A stretch of DNA of 64,000 nucleotides from contig NZ_CP126958.1 in the NCBI RefSeq assembly GCF_002871915.2, positions 1,798,001 through 1,862,000 on the forward strand, given 5' to 3'. Under the pieces are notes generated by a model. The model had not been told where the DNA came from, did not search any database, and saw only the letters and a program-made list of their open reading frames with translations. Below are positions 51,723-61,221 of the stretch, piece by piece. Numbering within the stretch: the first letter of the stretch is position 1; the number at the start of each line of letters is the position of its first letter. The stretch comes from Aerococcus loyolae. GTDB lineage: Bacteria > Bacillota > Bacilli > Lactobacillales > Aerococcaceae. The translations under genes were made by a program, and so were the position numbers.

Positions 51723-53392
51723 TATAAAACACCTCCAGCTAATTGCATTGGAGTCTTATTTTCAGGAGCATTTCCAAAGACCTTATTTATTGAAATTAAA
51801 TTCTTTTTTACTTCGGACTTGCTTTCACTTTCTTCTTTTATAAGGGTCTTCAGTAAGTTAACTGTTTCCAAATTATTAAAGACAAAATTAATCTCATTGT
51901 TTTCTCCGATTTCAATTCTATCTATAAAAGATACAATTGTTAGTCTATTTAGACTGCTTAAATCAGTGGGAACAATTTCGGAAACCAAACTGTCCTTTTT
52001 TTTCATCTTTTCTTGCAAGTTGGCAAGTATATTTTTCTTTGTAGCAATTTGTTTCTCTATTTCCCTGATTTTAATAAGATAATTTTTTCTAAATCTTTCA
52101 AACTCTTCAGAAGTTATAAGTTCGTCTTCTAAGTCCATATATAAAGATTGTCTAAGTCTTTCATACTTTCTCTTTTCTGAGTTTAAGCTTTCAAAATCTA
52201 TGTTAAATGTTACTTTCGATACATCTAACTTATTAACTTGACTTAGTAGTTCATTATAATTTTGCAAATAATCTTTAAGTGCAAAAAGAGTCATATCCAG
52301 TAGATAGTTTTCTTTTATACTATGTCTTGTGCAATCTCCTTTGTTATTATAGTGAGAACAAATATAAAAAATATTATATCCATTCTTGGACTTAACCTTT
52401 CTTCTAACCATTGAAGATCCACAATCTTTGCAATAAAGCATTCCTGATAAAATATGTGGTATATCTGCCGATTGTTTTACATCTCGTAGCATCATCTTAT
52501 TAGCCAAAGCATAAATGCTTTTTGAAATAATAGGCTTATGAGTGTCGTTTATTACAATCCAATCTTCTTCATTTACTTCTACTTCTCTCTTAGACTTGTA
52601 ATTTAGTTTTCTAGTTTTTCCTTGTTCAAGCACTCCTATATAGACCTTGTTTGTAATAATCCTATTGACCATTTTTGCGTCCCATTTAGAGTCTTTAACA
52701 ATAAAACCAGTGGTATGATTATCGCCAGAATTTTCTTTATGCTTAGATGGTGTTACACAACCTATGCTATTTAAAAAATCTGCAATAGCCTTAGATGAAT
52801 AACCGTCTATCTTCATATTAAAGATTCTTTCAATTATGTGTGAAACTTCTGTATCAACGACTAACTTATGTTTGTTTTTGCTATCCTTCTTATAACCAAA
52901 AGGAGCAAATGCACCAATAAATTCACCATTCTTTCTTTTAATTTCTTTAGAAGATTTAACCTTCATAGAAATATCCCTACAATAAGAATCATTAATAAAG
53001 TTTCTTATCGGAAGAATTAAGTGTGTATCGCTTACATCTGCATTTTCACTGTCATAGTTGTCGTTTACGGATATAAATCTTATACCTTTTTCTGGGAATA
53101 TCTTTTGTAGATATTTACCTGATTCGATATAATCCCTCCCAAAACGGGATAAGTCCTTCACAATAATTGTTTTGAACTTCTTCTCTTCAAGATCTTGAAT
53201 CATCTTCTTAAATTTTGGTCTGTCAAAATTAGATCCCGAAAAGCCATCGTCTACATATTCAGCAACAACTTTAAAATCATTGTCCTTTGCATATGATTTG
53301 ATAATCTGTCTTTGATTTGAAATAGAATTACTTTCTGTGCTATCTCCATCCTCTCTCGATAAACGAAGATACATACAAGCAAATTTTTCCAT
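51722..53392 (-). CDS. Large serine recombinase 3
   Basis: A 556-residue recombinase: catalytic Ser in YLRLSREDGD, FSGSNFDRPKF, KDLSRFGRDY, zinc ribbon CKDCGSS ... CSHYNNKGDC, coiled coil near 420-470. The ATG at 53392 follows AAGGAGG by about eight bases; a GTG one codon earlier is possible. It is first of the three-gene operon. Confidence 0.92.
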   Translation of the reverse strand: MEKFACMYLRLSREDGDSTESNSISNQRQIIKSYAKDNDFKVVAEYVDDGFSGSNFDRPKFKKMIQDLEEKKFKTIIVKDLSRFGRDYIESGKYLQKIFPEKGIRFISVNDNYDSENADVSDTHLILPIRNFINDSYCRDISMKVKSSKEIKRKNGEFIGAFAPFGYKKDSKNKHKLVVDTEVSHIIERIFNMKIDGYSSKAIADFLNSIGCVTPSKHKENSGDNHTTGFIVKDSKWDAKMVNRIITNKVYIGVLEQGKTRKLNYKSKREVEVNEEDWIVINDTHKPIISKSIYALANKMMLRDVKQSADIPHILSGMLYCKDCGSSMVRRKVKSKNGYNIFYICSHYNNKGDCTRHSIKENYLLDMTLFALKDYLQNYNELLSQVNKLDVSKVTFNIDFESLNSEKRKYERLRQSLYMDLEDELITSEEFERFRKNYLIKIREIEKQIATKKNILANLQEKMKKKDSLVSEIVPTDLSSLNRLTIVSFIDRIEIGENNEINFVFNNLETVNLLKTLIKEESESKSEVKKNLISINKVFGNAPENKTPMQLAGGVL

Positions 53393-53395
53393 CAC

Positions 53396-54189
53396 AAAAC
53401 CTCCTTAATTTGTATTTGGGCAAATAGTCATTAAGGAGTTCTTCTACCACTTATATTTTACCGCACCCAAGTTTTTAAGTCAGCACCCCAGCTTATAGTC
53501 TTATACAAGCTCTACATAAATAAAGCTCAACAATATCTAGTAAGTCGAGGGACTCTTTATCACTTTGAGTGTAAGTAATTTTTTTAGAATAATCTTCTTT
53601 TGATATTTGCTCTTTAGGTTTATATTTCTTCTTTTCTTTTGTATTCATAGGTTTTACCTCACAATATAAAATTTAAGTTTTTTGACATTGACAAGTGCCT
53701 TGGATTAACAACATAGGAATCTCACCTCCGCCTCTGTTCAGGATGAGCCGGCTTCAACCTTAGAAGTATCATTATCCTCATTTTCTTCATAGCGAATAGG
53801 GTATCCCTCCCTATATTCAAACTCTTACTTATCGCTCCCTTTCTTCTTCCCTTGCTTTTAGCTTAGCAGTACTTGTTTTGCCGAATTATCCAGCAGAAAA
53901 ATCTTGGCGGATAGGTTATCACGCTCCAAAAATGATTAATGTCTTGTCTTGGTCTATTCAATTGTTAAGGTTCAAAATTTATCGAGAGCTATTAATCTTT
54001 TTAATATTTGACCATCAGAAAATACTTATCTTGATGAAACAAAATTGTTAAAATCACCCTCTTATACTTAACAGTGAAAAGAAGTCTTTCTTGGTAACCA
54101 ATTTTCAAAAATAAATTTAGTTAAATAAAAAGGTCCAATTCCCACTGCATAAGTAACAGTGAAAACTAGACCCTTTTGGTAACTGTCAT
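53396..54189. other. Gap holding one small gene, remnants and a terminator
   Basis: Apart from the 51-residue gene at 53493-53648 I find no supported gene. Bases 53690-53880 look like disturbed coding remnants. A hairpin with AAAAAGGTC/GACCCTTTT arms and an inner CACTG/CAGTG lies at about 54126-54178; on the minus strand it reads as a terminator for the sigma-like gene. Confidence 0.55.
53493..53648 (-). CDS. 51-residue element protein upstream of the recombinases
   Basis: A short frame (MNTKEKKKYKPKEQISKEDY..., ending LYLCRACIRL) with GTGAGG about eight bases before the ATG. It is lysine-rich at the start and lies about 100 bases before the first recombinase in the same direction. No family recognised; a small regulator or recombination accessory protein is possible. 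Confidence 0.5.
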   Translation of the reverse strand: MNTKEKKKYKPKEQISKEDYSKKITYTQSDKESLDLLDIVELYLCRACIRL

Positions 54190-54600
54190 CTAAAAGTCTT
54201 CTAGCATTTCTTTTAGTTTTTCTAAGACTTTATTACGCCTTTTAATAACGGCTGGATGAGAAATATTCAGTTTAGCAGCTACATCTCTAATTGTTTCTTC
54301 TTTATAAAAAAGACTTTCTATCAAATCCCTTTCAACAGGGTTGAGTTTAGAAATAGCTCTTCTTACTTCTTCAATCATTTCCTTTGTCTCGATAATTTTT
54401 TCAACATCAAATTCCAGATCTTCCAAATTTTCTTCGAAGTTTCCATCATGATTGTAGGAACAAAAAAAGAAACAGTTATTTAACCTGTCTCTTCTTATTT
54501 GATATTTCTCTTTATTTAATTCACTATGATAAGCAAGATATACTTCCTTGCTAACAACTACTTTCTTCCCTTCTACAAATAAATAATATTCTTTGTCCAT
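54190..54600 (-). CDS. Sigma-70 region 4-like element regulator
   Basis: A 136-residue protein. The C-terminal half is a region 4-like helix-turn-helix (LNPVERDLIESLFYKEETIRDV, then LNISHPAVIKRRNKVLEKL). The N-terminal half (YYLFVEGKKVVVSKEVYLAYH, NHDGNFEENLED) is the part kept in the decayed paralog at 58195-58429. ATG 54600 follows AAGGAGG by nine bases. Such proteins are common in mobile elements and may regulate the recombinase operon. Confidence 0.78.
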   Translation of the reverse strand: MDKEYYLFVEGKKVVVSKEVYLAYHSELNKEKYQIRRDRLNNCFFFCSYNHDGNFEENLEDLEFDVEKIIETKEMIEEVRRAISKLNPVERDLIESLFYKEETIRDVAAKLNISHPAVIKRRNKVLEKLKEMLEDF

Positions 54601-54694
54601 TAATTTTTCCTCCTTGTTGACATGAATTTCTTTTGTTTGAAAATGAAATTCACACAAGGAGGACTTCTAATTCTATGCATATATTCTCCTGGGC

Positions 54695-54731
54695 ATAAAA
54701 AAAGACCGAAAGAAAATAAATTCTTTCGGTC
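54695..54731 (-). terminator. Terminator of the 54870 gene
   Basis: GACCGAAAGAA (54704-54714) and TTCTTTCGGTC (54721-54731) form an 11-bp perfect stem; on the minus strand a T7 run follows. It lies about 140 bases past the stop. Confidence 0.82.
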
Positions 54732-54869
54732 AATAAATGCCAATATTAAATTTAGGTGCAAACCACCCATCATGGATATTATATATGCACTTAAGTACAC
54801 ATAAAATTCGTATATGGTACTTTTTTCATTCGGAAATAGTACGCAATAAGTTCGTCATAAATTAATTTC

Positions 54870-55430
54870 TTAGATGTTCATTATTTCTTCAATGCTACGA
54901 CCGTCTTCAAGTTGACTAATAGCAGTCGGTATAGTATATCCCCAAATTATTACACCAACCAATGCAATTGCTTCCTTTTTTCTTTGATAATAAACGGTTC
55001 TCTCTAAAGATACATTTCTCATACAAGCTTCATCAGTAATCTTTTTTTCAGCAATGTAGTAGTTATAAATAATCTTATGATAGATTTCTCCATACTCTGG
55101 ATAAACTTTTAACCTAACACAGGCGTCATAAATTATTAAAAGCATAAGCTTACTATCCATTACATTGGAAACTCTATTGTTAAACTTTTCTTCAACTTTT
55201 TCTGGAGCAAATGTAGAAAGATACAAGTAAGCAGATTCTGAAGTTGATCCATAGTTTTCTTTACTCTCAAACATCATAAAATTTGCCCTGCTATCTACTG
55301 CCCAGGTAACTTGTCTATATAAACTTAAAATAAGTTTTGCAGCTGAACTAATTTCTTCAAATTTCAAGTTGCTATCTGCATACAAGTTCATTATATTCTT
55401 TAAAGTTTTACTTATTCTCAATCTAATCAC
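54870..55430 (-). CDS. Hypothetical element protein, ArpU-like C-terminus
   Basis: A 186-residue helical protein. The end (NVSLERTVYYQRKKEAIALVGVIIWGY) recalls the ArpU/late-transcription regulators of phages, but the match is short. It is divergent from the XRE gene and shares its control region, so it is probably controlled by that repressor. Confidence 0.5.
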   Translation of the reverse strand: MIRLRISKTLKNIMNLYADSNLKFEEISSAAKLILSLYRQVTWAVDSRANFMMFESKENYGSTSESAYLYLSTFAPEKVEEKFNNRVSNVMDSKLMLLIIYDACVRLKVYPEYGEIYHKIIYNYYIAEKKITDEACMRNVSLERTVYYQRKKEAIALVGVIIWGYTIPTAISQLEDGRSIEEIMNI

Positions 55431-55444
55431 CCCAATACAACTTA

Positions 55445-55473
55445 TTTACAAACCTGAATGTTTGTGCTATAAT
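55445..55473 (+). promoter_or_regulatory. Promoter of the element's XRE repressor with operator dyad
   Basis: TTTACA (55445-55450), exactly 17 bases, TATAAT (55468-55473). The spacer contains the dyad ACAAAC-CTGAAT-GTTTGT. A wider imperfect repeat (AATACAACTTAT near 55434 with ATAAGTTCAGTTTGTATT near 55490) surrounds it and faces the divergent gene as well. Confidence 0.8.
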
Positions 55474-55579
55474 ACGAATATAAGTTCAGTTTGTATTATA
55501 TCTCAAATTGAAAAATAATTCAAGCACTATTGTTCGTATTAAAAGTTATAAATGCACATTAGTACAGGAGGTTAAAGTT

Positions 55580-55981
55580 ATGGCTTTTGCGGATAGATTA
55601 AAGGAATTTCGTGAAAAAGAAAAATTAAGTCAAGCAGATTTTGCAAAGATGATAGGAATAAGTACAAGAACTCTTGTACATTATGAAGACGGAGAAAGAT
55701 ACCCAAGAGATGTCGAGGTTTACAAAAAAATAGCTGAAGTTATGGACTGTGATTACAATTATCTTCTAGAAGAAAGTGACGAGTTTTTAAATCGAGTTTA
55801 TAACATGGGTGGCAAAAAAGAATTAGAAAAAGCTAGAGCATTAACAGAAGGTCTAAGTTCTTTATTTGCTGGTGGAGAAATTTCTGACGAAGATAAAGAT
55901 GCTGCTTTTGAAGCTATTACTCGTGCTTATTGGGAAGCTAAAAGAGAAAACAAGAAATACGGTCGTAAGAAAAAAGATTAG
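55580..55981 (+). CDS. XRE-family repressor of the element
   Basis: A 133-residue protein with an N-terminal XRE helix-turn-helix (LSQADFAKMIGISTRTLVHYEDG) and a charged helical tail. ATG 55580 follows AGGAGG; a longer frame from 55508 runs through the leader. Together with the ImmA-like protease next to it, it forms the ImmR/ImmA type switch known from ICEBs1, where protease cleavage of the repressor induces the element. Confidence 0.85.
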   Translation: MAFADRLKEFREKEKLSQADFAKMIGISTRTLVHYEDGERYPRDVEVYKKIAEVMDCDYNYLLEESDEFLNRVYNMGGKKELEKARALTEGLSSLFAGGEISDEDKDAAFEAITRAYWEAKRENKKYGRKKKD

Positions 55982-55989
55982 GTGATTTT

Positions 55990-56538
55990 ATGAGCATGAA
56001 TCGCTATATATATGATAAGGTTAATCGACTTATAAAAAAATATAAGACACGAGATCCTATCGAATTAATAGAAGCTTTGAATATTAACCTGGTATATCTA
56101 CCTGAAACAAAAATACTTTTAGGAATGTACCATTATATTCAAAGGAACAGATTTATTTTTATAAGTAGTAACACAAATTTTAATAGAAAGACGATATTAG
56201 CACACGAATTAGGTCACGATCAACTACACAGAGATTATTGTATGAGTGGTGGAGCTTTTCATGACCAGACAGTGCTAAACCCTACAAATAAATTTGAAAC
56301 TGAAGCAAATATTTTTGCAGCTCATTTATTAATAAGTGATGAAGATGTCTTTGATAATATCAATGATCAAGTATGTGATTATGAAATCGCTGGAAAGTTA
56401 GGTGTAGATATAAATTTACTAAATCTAAAAATTTCTGAGTTAGCAAAAATGGGCAAGTTTAATAAACCAATTAATGTTAATACTCCTCAGGGAGATTTTC
56501 TTAAAAACTATCGCCCTGAACATGATGATTATTATTAG
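55990..56538 (+). CDS. ImmA/IrrE-family metalloprotease
   Basis: A 182-residue zinc protease with HELGH in ILAHELGHDQLH (near residue 75) and the downstream ETEANIFAAHLLI helix that supplies the third ligand. It begins nine bases after the XRE gene. By analogy with ICEBs1 ImmA it would cleave that repressor under DNA damage or quorum signals. Confidence 0.87.
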   Translation: MSMNRYIYDKVNRLIKKYKTRDPIELIEALNINLVYLPETKILLGMYHYIQRNRFIFISSNTNFNRKTILAHELGHDQLHRDYCMSGGAFHDQTVLNPTNKFETEANIFAAHLLISDEDVFDNINDQVCDYEIAGKLGVDINLLNLKISELAKMGKFNKPINVNTPQGDFLKNYRPEHDDYY

Positions 56539-56546
56539 GAGACTCT

Positions 56547-57029
56547 ATGGGAATTTTTATTGCAGGATATTTTTTATTAATCCTTTCTGGAATAGTTTTC
56601 TACTATCTCATCACTACCTACTCTGTAAAAATCTCAGCATTTTTGATTGATTTTATAGTTGTAGGTTTAGGATTTTATATATCCATAAAAGATAAACTAG
56701 ATAACAAATTAGCTATTCCCCTTTCAATTACAGTAGTAATAATTTATGGAATATTGCTAGTTTTAATAAATCAAAAGCTACCAAAGGTTAGCAGGTTTTT
56801 AAACTATATAATTGCTTTTATAGGATCATCAGTCGCCCTATGGTTGGCACTTGATTTTATAACAAACACCCTAGCCGCTTTTAAAATAATCGGTCAAACT
56901 TATCATCAATTACCAATAACAAAAAGTATGATGATAAATTCCTTTATACATTATTTAATTGTATTCTTGATTAGTATTCCAGTGTTTAAAGGTAGAATGA
57001 AATTTATACTTGGAGGGACTTATGAGTAA
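56547..57029 (+). CDS. Integral membrane protein of unknown function
   Basis: A 160-residue protein with about five hydrophobic segments and no recognised motif. It sits in the ImmA operon (eight-base gap) and its end overlaps the RhuM-like gene by eight bases, so the four genes are co-expressed. Confidence 0.6.
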   Translation: MGIFIAGYFLLILSGIVFYYLITTYSVKISAFLIDFIVVGLGFYISIKDKLDNKLAIPLSITVVIIYGILLVLINQKLPKVSRFLNYIIAFIGSSVALWLALDFITNTLAAFKIIGQTYHQLPITKSMMINSFIHYLIVFLISIPVFKGRMKFILGGTYE

Positions 57030-58104
57030 AGAAATGGATAAAAATAAAGACGAAAATCAGAAAAAAAAAGAACTTCAAATCAGATCTTCTGCTGCTGAAT
57101 ACTTGACATTTATTGCAGCAAATGGTGATGACCAGGAAGCTATTGAAATTAGATATGAAGATGAAAATATTTGGCTAACTCAAAAGATGATGGCAGCTCT
57201 TTATGATGTTAGTGTAGCCACAATAAATGAACATCTTAAAAAAATCTATGCCGATAGTGAATTACAAGAAGAAGCAACTATTAGGAATTTCCTAATAGTT
57301 CAAAAAGAAGGTTCTAGAAATGTTTCAAGGGGAACAAAACACTATAATCTGCAAGCAATTATTGCAGTAGGCTTTAAAGTAAATAACGAACGTGCCGTCC
57401 AATTTAGAAAGTGGGCAAACCAAATTGTAAAAGATTTTACAATTAAAGGTTGGGCAATGGATGATGAAAGACTCAAAAACTCTGGCACAAAACTTACCAA
57501 GGATTATTTCGAAAAATTACTTGTAAAAATTCGTGAGATTCGATTATCTGAAAGAAGATTCTATCAAAAAATCACAGATATTTATGCCACATCTTTAGAC
57601 TATGACCCATCTGCAAAAGCAACAAAAAGGTTTTTTGCAGCTATTCAAAACAAATTACACTATGCCATTCATGGAAAAACTGCAGCCGAATTAATTGTAG
57701 ATAGAGCCAATCACAAAACTAAGAATATGGGACTTACAACTTGGGAAGGCTCTCCAGATTCAAAAATTCATAAATATGATGTAGTCGTTGCAAAAAATTA
57801 TCTAAACGAAGAAGAATTAAATCAAATGCAAAGAATTGTTTCATCTTATTTGGACATGGCAGAACTACAAGCAGAAAGACATATCCCTATGACTATGGAA
57901 GATTGGGAAAAAAGATTGAATGGATTTTTACAATTATGGGATAAAGAAATCTTAAACGATGCAGGAAAAGTATCTGCAGCTCTTGCTAAAAAACACGCAG
58001 AGAGTGAGTTTGAAAAATATAGAATTATACAAGATAGACTCTACAAAAGTGATTTTGATAAGTTCTTAGAGCTTGAAGATAATACTAAAGATTTAGAAAA
58101 ATAA
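57022..58104 (+). CDS. rhuM: RhuM-family protein
   Basis: A 360-residue RhuM protein: NIWLTQKMMAALYDVSVATINEHLKKI (helix-turn-helix-like), EEATIRNFLIVQKEGSRNVSR, and the C-terminal HYAIHGKTAAELIVDRAN are family signatures. ATG 57022 has GGAGGG upstream. RhuM-type genes are frequent in mobile elements and defence-rich regions; their biochemical role is unresolved. A terminator follows at 58154-58203. Confidence 0.85.
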   Translation: MSKEMDKNKDENQKKKELQIRSSAAEYLTFIAANGDDQEAIEIRYEDENIWLTQKMMAALYDVSVATINEHLKKIYADSELQEEATIRNFLIVQKEGSRNVSRGTKHYNLQAIIAVGFKVNNERAVQFRKWANQIVKDFTIKGWAMDDERLKNSGTKLTKDYFEKLLVKIREIRLSERRFYQKITDIYATSLDYDPSAKATKRFFAAIQNKLHYAIHGKTAAELIVDRANHKTKNMGLTTWEGSPDSKIHKYDVVVAKNYLNEEELNQMQRIVSSYLDMAELQAERHIPMTMEDWEKRLNGFLQLWDKEILNDAGKVSAALAKKHAESEFEKYRIIQDRLYKSDFDKFLELEDNTKDLEK

Positions 58105-58153
58105 CTTAATATACGATTAACGCTTATAAGGGGCGGAAGTGTAAATAATTTTG

Positions 58154-58203
58154 TGTATCAACCTAAATCCTGATTAAAGGGTAAGGGTTGATACATTTTT
58201 TAT
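58154..58203 (+). terminator. Terminator of the XRE-RhuM operon
   Basis: TGTATCAACC (58154-58163) pairs with GGTTGATACA (58186-58195), followed by a T-run. Confidence 0.85.
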
Positions 58204-58429
58204 TCTTAATCTTCATTTGTGTGGCTACAACTTTTTCTACATCAACATTTTTTTCTAGATTATCTTCAAAATTCCCATCATGGTTTAGGGGAAAAAAGAG
58301 CAAGTGTTTTTTCTTGTCTACCTGCTCTAAATATTTTTCATGTTCTCTTTCTTGCCAGTAGACTTTGTATATCTGCTCGCTTACTTTGATTTTTCGCCCA
58401 CCGACATAAAGGTAATATTATTTTGTCAT
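58195..58429 (-). pseudogene. Decayed paralog of the sigma-like regulator at 54190
   Basis: From 58429 the minus strand reads MTK, then a TAA stop at 58418-58420, then YYLYVGGRKIKVSEQIYKVY and NHDGNFEDNLEKNVDVEKVV, closely matching the N-terminal half of the 54190 product. The helix-turn-helix half is missing. The inactivation looks recent because the rest is still readable. Confidence 0.8.
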
Positions 58430-58457
58430 TTATGTTTCTTACATTCTTTTTTTATCT

Positions 58458-59903
58458 TTATGTTTTAAAGAAATCATTTAATTTGTGAATATTTTCTTCA
58501 GTATAGTTTCCTGACCATTCCACATATCCGTTTTCCAAAAAAATAAAATAATCACAACACTCCTTTAGTAATTCAGGATCATGAGTGATGAGGAAAATAG
58601 TTTTATCTTTCATCTGCTTTAAACTTTGAGCCACATCTAACATATTATGATAATCCAGACCAGAGGTAGGTTCATCTAATATTAGTATGCGACTATTTGA
58701 AGCAAGGGCACTAGCTAAAGCTACTCTTTGCTTTTGTCCTCCAGATAGCGACATGGGATGGAGCTCTTTTAATTCCAACAAATTTAATTGAGCTAAAATC
58801 TCATCTACTTGTCCACTTATTTCATCTGAACTAAGGCTAACTGAAATTTCCTCTTTGACACTCTCTGTAAAGAGTTGGTTATTCACATCTTGCATGACCA
58901 TATAAGAAATCTCAAGCCTTTCTTTGCTATCGTAGCTTTTTCCTTCTAAGGTCATTATCCCTGTTGATTCTTCTGCAATACCACACAGACAATTGGCAAA
59001 GGTAGATTTTCCAGCACCATTTTTCCCAAGAATTCCTATTATATGTTTTCTAGGAAGATCTAGATGATTGATTTCTAATCCAACCACTTTATTGTAATAT
59101 ACACAAAAATTATCAAGTGCTATTTCATTGGTATACTCAATGTCTTTACTCTCAAACTTAGGAATATGAGAAGATCTTAATCCCATCTCGTGCAACTTCT
59201 TGTCTGAAATATCCTTAAATTCCTCAATGCTATAATCCTTGCTAATTCGACCATCTTTCATATAAATAACTCGGTCGACCAAGTCCATTAAATAATATAA
59301 CCTATGTTCAGCTATGATAATTGTTTTGCCTTGTTGTTTCCAATATTTAAGTATATTTTTTAAATCATCAATGCTTTCAATGTCTAAATTTGATGAAGGC
59401 TCATCTAAAACTAAAATAGGGGCTTCCATCACAGCTGTAGATGCACAAGCAATTTTTTGCTTTTCACCACCTGATAAATTAAATAGATTCCTATCTAACA
59501 GTTCATGAATGTTTAATGCATAAGCTATCTTTCCTATCCTGTCAAGCATATCCATTCTATCAACACCCATATTCTCAAGTCCAAAAGCTATTTCACTTGT
59601 AGAATCCACATTGAAAAATTGTGATTTTGGGTTTTGAAATACAGAGCCGACTACCTTTGAAAGTGATTGAATGCTAGTTTGTCCTACTTTTTCTCCATTG
59701 ATCTCCACTTCACCTTGTAAATCTCCAGTATAATATTCAGGGGAAAGGCCATTAATTAGTCTCGTAAGAGTAGTTTTCCCACATCCAGACTCACCTGTTA
59801 GTAGCACAAATTCTCCTTCTTCAATGGATAAACTTATATTAAAAACGCCACCTTGTCTTTCTTTGCTCTTATAGGTAAAGCTAGCATTGTTAAATTTTAT
59901 CAT
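58458..59903 (-). CDS. ECF transporter energy protein, two fused ATPase domains
   Basis: A 481-residue fusion of two ABC ATPases. Domain 1 has GESGCGKTT near 40, LSGGEKQKIA and VLDEPSSNLD; domain 2 has GKNGAGKST near 300, LSGGQKQRVA and ILDEPTSGLD. This replaces separate EcfA and EcfA'. The start at 59903 is chosen for the GAGGGGG site. It is last of the three-gene ECF operon. Confidence 0.9.
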   Translation of the reverse strand: MIKFNNASFTYKSKERQGGVFNISLSIEEGEFVLLTGESGCGKTTLTRLINGLSPEYYTGDLQGEVEINGEKVGQTSIQSLSKVVGSVFQNPKSQFFNVDSTSEIAFGLENMGVDRMDMLDRIGKIAYALNIHELLDRNLFNLSGGEKQKIACASTAVMEAPILVLDEPSSNLDIESIDDLKNILKYWKQQGKTIIIAEHRLYYLMDLVDRVIYMKDGRISKDYSIEEFKDISDKKLHEMGLRSSHIPKFESKDIEYTNEIALDNFCVYYNKVVGLEINHLDLPRKHIIGILGKNGAGKSTFANCLCGIAEESTGIMTLEGKSYDSKERLEISYMVMQDVNNQLFTESVKEEISVSLSSDEISGQVDEILAQLNLLELKELHPMSLSGGQKQRVALASALASNSRILILDEPTSGLDYHNMLDVAQSLKQMKDKTIFLITHDPELLKECCDYFIFLENGYVEWSGNYTEENIHKLNDFFKT

Positions 59904-59914
59904 CTCTTTCCCCC

Positions 59915-60640
59915 TCATACTAAAGACCAAACTATCAATCCTATAATCAATAGAAAAATCAAAAAATCATATTTGCTAAATTTAACCTCAACAAGGCTCG
60001 TTCTGCCTTTAACATTATCTAATCCTCTTGTTAATGCTGATGCAGAAAGTTCATCACCTATTTTGACAACAGAAAACAGGAGCGGGATAATTCTGTACTC
60101 TAAAAACAATGATGGATTGGCTTTTGTTTTTTTACTATTAAATCGTATCCCCCTCATTCGCATAGCATTTGATATAGCCTTATTTTCTTCCTTTAGAGTA
60201 GGTATGAAACGAAATACTACAGAAACAGGAATAATAAACGCATTTGGAATTTTCCACTTTACCATAGCTGCTATAAATTCATTTGGTTTGGTGGAACTAA
60301 TCGTATAGTATCCCATCATGAAAATAGGAAAAAGCCTTATGACTAATGAGTTGAGCAATACATTAATCATGTTTAATATGGATGGTAATTCATACATATT
60401 TTTAGTTTTGCTTGAAATAACAGCCAAAACAAATAAAATTCCATATATGGTTGCAGCTTTGTAATTTTTATTAGATACAAGCAAGAATATAGCGATAGAA
60501 ACTATCGCTATATCTATACCTATATTGTCATAGACAAAAAACATTATAGTGCTAATGAATACCATAAATAATATTTTTGTTCTCGGATCTAAATAAAAGC
60601 CTTTCTTTATTGGGGGAACATAAGTTTTATAAGCCTCCAT
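59915..60640 (-). CDS. ECF transporter transmembrane protein EcfT (CbiQ family)
   Basis: A 241-residue membrane protein with about five segments and the coupling motifs typical of EcfT: SNAMRMRGIRF and SASALTRGLDN are Ala-Arg-Gly signatures that contact the ATPases. It overlaps the S component stop by one base. Confidence 0.88.
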   Translation of the reverse strand: MEAYKTYVPPIKKGFYLDPRTKILFMVFISTIMFFVYDNIGIDIAIVSIAIFLLVSNKNYKAATIYGILFVLAVISSKTKNMYELPSILNMINVLLNSLVIRLFPIFMMGYYTISSTKPNEFIAAMVKWKIPNAFIIPVSVVFRFIPTLKEENKAISNAMRMRGIRFNSKKTKANPSLFLEYRIIPLLFSVVKIGDELSASALTRGLDNVKGRTSLVEVKFSKYDFLIFLLIIGLIVWSLV

Positions 60641-61221
60641 TAAGCAATTCCAGCTCTTTCAAAATGTTTTTTCAACATTTTCTTGCCTAGATTAGCACCT
60701 ATCACTGCTCCAACAAACATGATGCCAATTGCAGCAATTCCCATCCATGGTGGCATATATTTCGCTAAATCGGTCGCAAATTGCTCACCCATTTGTTGTT
60801 TTACTCCTTCCATATAGGTATCTGCCATAACCCACATTGGCATCTGACAGCCTAACTCAGCACATGAAAACAACCAAAATCCTATTGTATTAACTTTAAA
60901 ACTTTTATACTTTTTAGTATTCATAACTACATCAGCAATAATTGCCATTGGAATATACACGGCTGGTGCTAACCAAGTGTAACCCATAAAATACCAAAAT
61001 ACTCCTAAAATGATTCCCATTAGAGATACCATTCCAAACTTTTCTACCTTGGTTAGAAATAGCATAAATGGAATACCTGTTAATATTGGGATTAATATAA
61101 ATATGGTAGGATAAAGTATTGGCACAGCCCCTAGCATTCCTGTTACGAAAAATATGACTAAATAAATAGCTGTATAAATTCCTACGTTAATTAAATCCTT
61201 TGCTGTTAATCGATTCTTCAT
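60640..61221 (-). CDS. ECF substrate-binding component, MptD/Trep_Strep family
   Basis: A 193-residue membrane protein with about six segments (FFVTGMLGAVPILYP, FLILIPILTG-type turn, YTWLAPAVYIPMAIIADV). The family is widespread in streptococci and treponemes, with ligands largely unassigned. With EcfT and the fused ATPase it makes a dedicated (group I) ECF importer. Its start overlaps the ABC gene upstream by 35 bases. Confidence 0.82.
   Translation of the reverse strand: MKNRLTAKDLINVGIYTAIYLVIFFVTGMLGAVPILYPTIFILIPILTGIPFMLFLTKVEKFGMVSLMGIILGVFWYFMGYTWLAPAVYIPMAIIADVVMNTKKYKSFKVNTIGFWLFSCAELGCQMPMWVMADTYMEGVKQQMGEQFATDLAKYMPPWMGIAAIGIMFVGAVIGANLGKKMLKKHFERAGIA

Noticed and set aside
54655..54735. 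Leader peptide with attenuator on the plus strand (MHIFSWA frame before the hairpin)
   Set aside because: No plus-strand gene follows; the hairpin with its T7 run is correctly placed as the minus-strand terminator of the 54870 gene.
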